The notes beneath the pieces were generated by a model that was given only the letters and a program-made list of their open reading frames with translations, searched no databases and was not told where the DNA came from. Of a DNA stretch of 9,425 bases, positions 5,656-9,425 are shown piece by piece; positions within the stretch are counted from its first letter, which is position 1, and the number at the start of each line of letters is the position of its first letter. The stretch covers positions 1 through 9,425 of the forward strand of contig DJSH01000047.1 of the NCBI GenBank assembly GCA_002440225.1, given 5' to 3'. The stretch is from Candidatus Segatella violae. Its GTDB lineage: Bacteria; Bacteroidota; Bacteroidia; Bacteroidales; Bacteroidaceae. Position numbers and translations under genes: made by a program.

Positions 5656-6270
5656 CTATTTGAAGAGGCCGTAAAGTTCGGCGTCTATCAAGTCGCAAAT
5701 CTTGCGAAAGTCTTCTGGATTATCCGCAAACTCCAGGTTGTCGCCATCCACGACGATAAGTTTTCCCTTATAGTTCTTAATCCACTCCTCATAACGATTG
5801 TTCAAGCCCTGGAGATAGTCGATGCGAATGCTCTTCTCAAAGTCTCTGCCTCGCTTCTCGATATGCTTTACGAGCGTTGGGATGCTGCTCTTGATGTATA
5901 TCATGAGGTCAGGAAGCTTCACCAGACTAATCATCAAGTCGAAGAGGTCGGTGTAGTTGTCGAAATCCCTATCACTCATCATGCCAATGTTGTGGAGGTT
6001 TGGGGCAAAGATGCGGGCATCCTCGAAGATGGTTCTGTCCTGCACGATGGTCTCTTTAGAACGAGAAATCTCCACCACATCATGGAATCGCTTGTTCAAA
6101 AAGTAAATCTGGAGGTTGAACGACCAACGCTCCATATCCTTATAGTAGTCAGCGAGATAAGGATTGTTATCCACTGGCTCGAAGTTTGCTTTCCAGCCAT
6201 AACGTTTGGCAAGCATTTTGGTGAGGGTAGTCTTGCCGCTACCTATGTTTCCTGCTATTGCTATATGCAT
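5656..6270 (-). CDS. Deoxynucleoside kinase, second of a tandem pair
   Basis: A 204-residue cytosolic kinase of the dCK/dGK/dNK family, which uses ATP to phosphorylate deoxynucleosides in the first salvage step. Motifs are the P-loop GNIGSGKTT (7-15), EPV (31-33) with the catalytic Glu, RWSFNLQIYFLNKR (48-61), DRTIFED (78-84) and the lid KRGRDFE (139-145). By alignment to human dCK from memory, Gln54 matches Gln97, Arg61 matches Arg104 and Asp84 matches Asp133. This is the set found in kinases that accept purines and deoxycytidine, so a dAdo/dGuo/dCyd preference is likely. ATG 6270 lies 2 bases after the stop of the paralogue, so the two are one transcript and may form a heterodimer like the Lactobacillus dAK/dGK pair. 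Family call is firm; substrate is inferred. Confidence 0.9.
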   Translation of the reverse strand: MHIAIAGNIGSGKTTLTKMLAKRYGWKANFEPVDNNPYLADYYKDMERWSFNLQIYFLNKRFHDVVEISRSKETIVQDRTIFEDARIFAPNLHNIGMMSDRDFDNYTDLFDLMISLVKLPDLMIYIKSSIPTLVKHIEKRGRDFEKSIRIDYLQGLNNRYEEWIKNYKGKLIVVDGDNLEFADNPEDFRKICDLIDAELYGLFK

Positions 6271-6272
6271 AA

Positions 6273-6893
6273 TTATAAATTAAAAAGTCCGAAGAGTTTT
6301 GCATCAATCTTGTCGATGATGTCGCCGAATTGCTTGGGATTGTGTTCGAAGTCGAGGTCATCCACTTCCACGATGAGCACCTTGCCCTTGTAATGGTTCT
6401 TGATGAAATCCTCGTAGAGATTGTTGATGCCTTCCAAATAGTCGATAGGCATCTTCTGCTCATAATCCCTGCCTCGCTTCTGAATGTTCTTCACGAGGTG
6501 AGGCACCGAGGAGCGGAGATAAATCATGAGTTCCGGCATCTTAATCACTTCCATCATCGACTCGAAGAGTTCCATGTAGGTCTGATAGTCTCGCTCGTCC
6601 ATATTGCCCATCGCCCTATTGTTGGCTGCAAAGACATACACTCCCTCGAAGATGGTGCGGTCTTGTATCACCGTCTCCTTGCTGTGCTGAATTTCAAGGA
6701 GGTTCTTGAATCGCTGTTTGAGATAGAACACCTCCATATTGAGCGCCCATCGGGGTATGTCCTTGTAATAGTCGTCGATATACGGATTCTCCGCCACGGG
6801 CTCAAGATACTTCTTCCAACCATAGTGCTTGGCGAGCATATTGGTCAATGTGGTCTTACCGCTACCGATGTTTCCTGCTACTGCTATATACAT
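6273..6893 (-). CDS. Deoxynucleoside kinase, first of a tandem pair
   Basis: A 206-residue paralogue of the following kinase, aligned without gaps through the P-loop, DRT and lid motifs: GNIGSGKTT (7-15), EPV (31-33), DRTIFEG (78-84) and KRGRDYE (139-145). It differs where the base should bind. The position matching Gln97 of human dCK is Glu54, and the position matching Asp133 is Gly84, while Arg61 is kept. A small residue at the Asp133 position is typical of the TK2/Drosophila dNK side of the family, so it probably prefers a different deoxynucleoside from its partner. The Gln-to-Glu change is unusual and makes prediction risky. It is first in the operon, about 60 bases from the likely transcription start. 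ATG 6893 lacks a Shine-Dalgarno sequence; the leader is AT-rich with ATTTAACATT-like repeats. Confidence 0.9.
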   Translation of the reverse strand: MYIAVAGNIGSGKTTLTNMLAKHYGWKKYLEPVAENPYIDDYYKDIPRWALNMEVFYLKQRFKNLLEIQHSKETVIQDRTIFEGVYVFAANNRAMGNMDERDYQTYMELFESMMEVIKMPELMIYLRSSVPHLVKNIQKRGRDYEQKMPIDYLEGINNLYEDFIKNHYKGKVLIVEVDDLDFEHNPKQFGDIIDKIDAKLFGLFNL

Positions 6894-6959
6894 TAATTCT
6901 AATGTTAAATGTTGAATGTTAAATACAGGATGAGGGCTATCCCCCTATTCTGTGCGGTG

Positions 6960-6991
6960 CAAAAGTACAATAAATATTTGGGATAAACAAA
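6960..6991 (-). promoter_or_regulatory. Promoter of the deoxynucleoside kinase pair
   Basis: On the minus strand TTTG (6991-6988), a 20-base spacer and TACTTTTG (6967-6960) match the TTTG / TAnnTTTG consensus. The -33 box overlaps the T run of the terminator that ends the epimerase operon. The start should fall near 6953, giving a leader of about 60 bases. Confidence 0.75.
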
Positions 6992-7027
6992 AAAATCCAA
7001 GCAAATCATTGGTTTGCTTGGATTTTT
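6989..7027 (-). terminator. Strong intrinsic terminator of the epimerase operon
   Basis: AAAAATCCAAGCAAA (6991-7005) and TTTGCTTGGATTTTT (7013-7027) form a perfect 15-bp stem with a 7-base loop, five bases after the epimerase stop. On the minus strand the stem ends in a run of seven T (6995-6989). Confidence 0.9.
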
Positions 7028-7031
7028 AGTA

Positions 7032-8213
7032 TCAATAATCACGTTCTATCAATTCTAAGCACATGCGGCTGTTATGATAAGGGCACTTCCAGAAGCCTGC
7101 CTTGTCATCTTCCTTGTTAACGCTGCCGTCTTCGAGGATTGCCCAGTGCCACTCGCCATTCTTGGCATCCATAAGGTGCTTGGCTACATAGTTCCAACAG
7201 CGGATGGCTACCTCCAGGTTCTCGTCGGTACGGAAATACTGGTAGAGGTCGATGTGACCGATGATATTCTCACACTGCACCCACCACTGGCGCTGCAAGT
7301 CGTACTTATCGCCGTCCTTCCAGTGCTCATACACCATGCTGCCATCTGGACGCAAGCCCTCGTCGGCAGCCTCGGCGATACGACGGATGATACGCTCTAT
7401 CTTGTGGAGCGCCTCCTTGTCGCCCAAGATGAGGGCGGTCTCGTGGAGCAACCAACTTGCCTCGATGTCGTGACCGTAACTCTCGATGTTTCGCTTACCC
7501 TCCCACTCGTCGTTGAAGAAGAGGTCGAGGTGATAAGTCTCCTTGTTCAAGAGCTTGTCGATAAAGATGTCGAGCAGGTTGCGGATGCTCTTCTCCAGCT
7601 CTGAAGTCTTCCAAACACGATAGAGATTGGTATAAGGCTCGATGATATGGAGATGGGTGTTCATCGTGCGAGAACCATTCTCATCCTTGTCGGAGAGACG
7701 CATGTCGGCGATAGGTTCCCACTCACGGGTCAAAGCCTCGATATAACCATTGTTCTTGCTGTCGAAGGCATGCTTCTCGATGTCGTGATAGAGACTGATG
7801 GCGATGTCGAGCGCTTCTTTGTCGCCAGTGGCACGAGCATACTCGGAGAAACCGTAGATGGCGAAGCCAATGGCATAAGTCTGTTTCTTGGTATCGAGCG
7901 GATTACCCTGGTAGTCCACGCTCCAGTAGATGCCCCCGTATTCCTTGTCGAGGAAATGGTCACGGACATATTCCTTGGCACGGGTCGCTGCCTCCAAGTA
8001 CTCTGGCTTCTTCAAGACACGGTAAGCGGCGGAGAAAGCCCAGAGGATACGGGCATTCAACACGGCACCCTTCTCCGCCTCGGGATGCACCTGGTCGTTG
8101 CCGTCGATGCGACCATAGAAGCCGCCGTTTTCCTTATCTACAACTTTATCGAGCCAATAATTTAGGATGTTGTTTTCCAACACATCCTTCATCGTTTCCT
8201 TTAGATTTTCCAT
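7032..8213 (-). CDS. Cellobiose 2-epimerase
   Basis: A 393-residue AGE-superfamily (alpha6/alpha6 barrel) enzyme that converts the reducing-end glucose of cellobiose, or mannose of mannobiose, to its C2 epimer in the cytoplasm. The residues known in Rhodothermus cellobiose 2-epimerase line up at a constant offset: Arg55, His189 (NTHLHI), His248 and Glu251 (SYGHDIEASW), Trp311, Trp375 and His380 (GFWKCPYHNSR). I chose ATG 8213 (MENLKETMKD). The frame is open to 8276, but the extra 21 residues would run into a promoter-like element and a hairpin, and 393 fits the family. The symporter directly upstream supports use of beta-mannobiose: in B. fragilis this pair works with mannosylglucose phosphorylase, mannobiose being epimerised and then phosphorolysed. 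Gene order suggests that phosphorylase may lie off the right edge. No signal peptide is present. Confidence 0.9.
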   Translation of the reverse strand: MENLKETMKDVLENNILNYWLDKVVDKENGGFYGRIDGNDQVHPEAEKGAVLNARILWAFSAAYRVLKKPEYLEAATRAKEYVRDHFLDKEYGGIYWSVDYQGNPLDTKKQTYAIGFAIYGFSEYARATGDKEALDIAISLYHDIEKHAFDSKNNGYIEALTREWEPIADMRLSDKDENGSRTMNTHLHIIEPYTNLYRVWKTSELEKSIRNLLDIFIDKLLNKETYHLDLFFNDEWEGKRNIESYGHDIEASWLLHETALILGDKEALHKIERIIRRIAEAADEGLRPDGSMVYEHWKDGDKYDLQRQWWVQCENIIGHIDLYQYFRTDENLEVAIRCWNYVAKHLMDAKNGEWHWAILEDGSVNKEDDKAGFWKCPYHNSRMCLELIERDY

Positions 8214-8240
8214 TTTCTTTAGTGATTTTTTGTAAGATAT

Positions 8241-8271
8241 TAAAGATAAAAATTCGGGCTGAAAGCCCAAA
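8241..8271 (-). promoter_or_regulatory. Possible internal promoter before the epimerase
   Basis: On the minus strand TTTG (8271-8268), a 19-base spacer and TATCTTTA (8248-8241) match the Bacteroidota consensus except for the last base. A small GGGCT/AGCCC hairpin (8256-8268) fills part of the spacer. It could give the epimerase expression independent of the symporter, but the palindromic elements nearby weaken the case. Confidence 0.4.
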
Positions 8272-8458
8272 AGCACCTAGCCTAGGGCAACGCCCTAGGT
8301 AGTTTGATAGGAATAAAGTGCGCCCTGTAAGGGCAAAAGCTTAAATTTTTAAGCTCGCAGATATAATGCTTTTGCCCCTTCAGGGCGCATTCTATTTGCT
8401 CATGTCACCCAGGGTGTTGCCCTGGGCTAGGCGCTGTTGCCCTTTCAGGGCGCATTCT
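8256..8458. repeat. Cluster of REP-like palindromes between symporter and epimerase
   Basis: This fills the 276-base gap 8214-8489, which has no gene. It is a nest of related palindromes: GGGCT/AGCCC (8256-8268), CCTAGGGC/GCCCTAGG (8281-8299), GCCCT/AGGGC (8322-8334), AGCTTAAA/TTTAAGCT (8338-8355), and CCCAGGG/CCCTGGG (8408-8426). Blocks repeat in both orientations. 8320-8340 is an inverted copy of 8368-8388 (19 of 21). 8273-8300 is an inverted copy of 8407-8434 (24 of 28). 8372-8393 is repeated directly at 8437-8458 (21 of 22). The layout resembles the REP/BIME-type elements that litter Bacteroidota genomes. Confidence 0.8.
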
Positions 8459-8489
8459 TGATTACTTGAAAAGATCCGTATGATTAAAA

Positions 8490-9425
8490 TCATTTCTTGA
8501 TAGGGAACTTCCAAGCCAAGATCATCAACAGGAAGGCGATGACAGCTGGGAAGAGGGAGAACAACGACCATACCATCGTGAGCACAGAGTCGGTGACACT
8601 GGCAGGGTCGATCATCGTGTTACCCATCTTATCCGTAATCATGTTGGCACCTGCCCAACCCAAGAAGAGGGCGATGAGCGAACCAGAGATGGCAGTACCA
8701 AACTTCTGGCTCATCGTACCGGATGAGAAGATGAGACCTGTGGCTGATGTTCCGAAATGCTCCGTGTGATAGTCGGCTACATCGGCATACATGGACCACA
8801 TCAATGGAGAATAGATTCCGATACCGATGGAGATCAAGACCACGAGACCTATCATCACCCAGATGTAAGATGGGTCCATTGGGATGAAGAAGAAGATTAC
8901 GGAGAGTACCAAGCAGAGCAACGCTGACCAGAAGAATGCCATGCGCTTGCTGCCCACCTTGCGAGTGAACCAAGGAGATACGCCACCGAAAATCATACAG
9001 GTTACCTCACCGAACGCCATGAACACGGTGTAATTGATAATCAAGCCCGACATGGTGACATTGCCATGCAAGCAGTAGTCGAACATGTAACCAGCCACAG
9101 CATAACGGAAACCATTGAAGAAGTTGGTGCATACGGCGATGGCGGTCATATAGAGCCACGCCTTGTTGTGTACCAAGTCAGCAAACTGATGGAAAGAGAA
9201 CTTTTCCGCACGCTTAGGCTTCAAACGCTCCTTAGTAAGGAGACCACAAGCCAAGGTCATCACAGCAGCCACGATACCGAGCACGGCACCGATGACGGCA
9301 TACTGATGAGCAGCTGTTCCGCCCACCATCTTCTGGAGATATGGGAATGAGAGAAGAGTGGCAAAACCCATGGCGTAGGCACCCACCATACGGAAAGAGG
9401 AGAACTGGTTCTTCTCGTCGTCATT
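8490..9425 (-). CDS. GPH-family cation:sugar symporter, partial at right edge
   Basis: The C-terminal 311 residues of a major-facilitator-type inner-membrane transporter of the glycoside-pentoside-hexuronide:cation symporter family (MelB-like). The frame runs off the right edge and reads NDDEKNQFSSFRMVGAYAMG, the family's motif between N-terminal helices, so roughly the first 150 residues are missing. Seven or more hydrophobic segments follow. MWSMYADVADYHTEHFGTSA, then GLIFSSGTMSQKFGTAISG, is the family's conserved late loop and helix with its QK pair. It ends in WKFPIKK at 8490. It should import a beta-linked disaccharide with Na+ or H+, and its position just before cellobiose 2-epimerase points to mannobiose or cellobiose. 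Substrate and ion are inferred from context, the family from motifs. Confidence 0.85.
   Translation of the reverse strand, partial: NDDEKNQFSSFRMVGAYAMGFATLLSFPYLQKMVGGTAAHQYAVIGAVLGIVAAVMTLACGLLTKERLKPKRAEKFSFHQFADLVHNKAWLYMTAIAVCTNFFNGFRYAVAGYMFDYCLHGNVTMSGLIINYTVFMAFGEVTCMIFGGVSPWFTRKVGSKRMAFFWSALLCLVLSVIFFFIPMDPSYIWVMIGLVVLISIGIGIYSPLMWSMYADVADYHTEHFGTSATGLIFSSGTMSQKFGTAISGSLIALFLGWAGANMITDKMGNTMIDPASVTDSVLTMVWSLFSLFPAVIAFLLMILAWKFPIKK

Noticed and set aside
5640..5660. AGGA/TCCT hairpin plus T9 just after the second kinase as its terminator
   Set aside because: Only four base pairs before a mismatch; the 54-base hairpin at 5557-5610 is far stronger.
5572..6393. 273-codon plus-strand open frame
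   Set aside because: It is antisense to the two kinases, has no recognisable motif, and the minus-strand genes are certain.
7074..8165. Plus-strand open frames of 172-176 codons
   Set aside because: They are shadows of the epimerase gene with low-complexity hydrophobic translations.
8214..8276. Longer start of the epimerase at 8276
   Set aside because: The extra 21 residues cross a promoter-like element and a hairpin and exceed the usual N-terminus of the family.

Overview
The window reads as a Bacteroidota chromosome, most likely Prevotella/Segatella-like. The clues are an UpxY-type capsule antiterminator, several promoters of the TTTG-N19/20-TAnnTTTG kind used by the Bacteroidota housekeeping sigma factor, start codons that mostly lack Shine-Dalgarno sequences, and intergenic spaces full of GC-rich palindromes. 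The genus is inference. Every gene I can support lies on the minus strand, so the story runs from right to left.

Right part (9425-7032): the end of a GPH-family cation/sugar symporter, a palindrome-rich spacer, and a cellobiose 2-epimerase whose catalytic residues can all be placed. Together they look like the tail of a beta-mannan or cello-oligosaccharide utilisation operon. It closes at a 15-bp perfect stem terminator (6991-7027), and the promoter of the next operon partly overlaps that terminator.

Middle right (6893-5656): two tandem deoxynucleoside kinases, 2 bases apart, recent enough to align without gaps over most of their length but different at the residues that should touch the base. 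They probably salvage different deoxynucleosides.

Middle (5655-3151): a 396-base non-coding stretch with a long hairpin, a second hairpin, a run of 12 T and a clear promoter leads into an UpxY-like NusG paralogue. This is followed by three genes I do not recognise. Two of these show reading-frame breaks near 3776-3780 and 3640-3665. A 44-base structured repeat occurs twice in the gaps.

Middle left (3150-889): 471 bases of non-coding DNA with at least six hairpins, then an intact UDP-GlcNAc 4,6-dehydratase (CapD/PglF type) and the remains of a LegC-type aminotransferase. The remnant carries a nonsense codon at codon 19 and a frameshifting internal deletion. The whole 5259-889 block looks like a capsule/glycan locus in decay, with its regulator still intact.

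Left end (888-1): a two-gene toxin-antitoxin-like module (small antitoxin-like protein plus PIN-domain protein, ATGA overlap) with its own promoter and ribosome binding site, then a hairpin. No tRNA, rRNA, CRISPR array, transposase or recombinase gene was seen.
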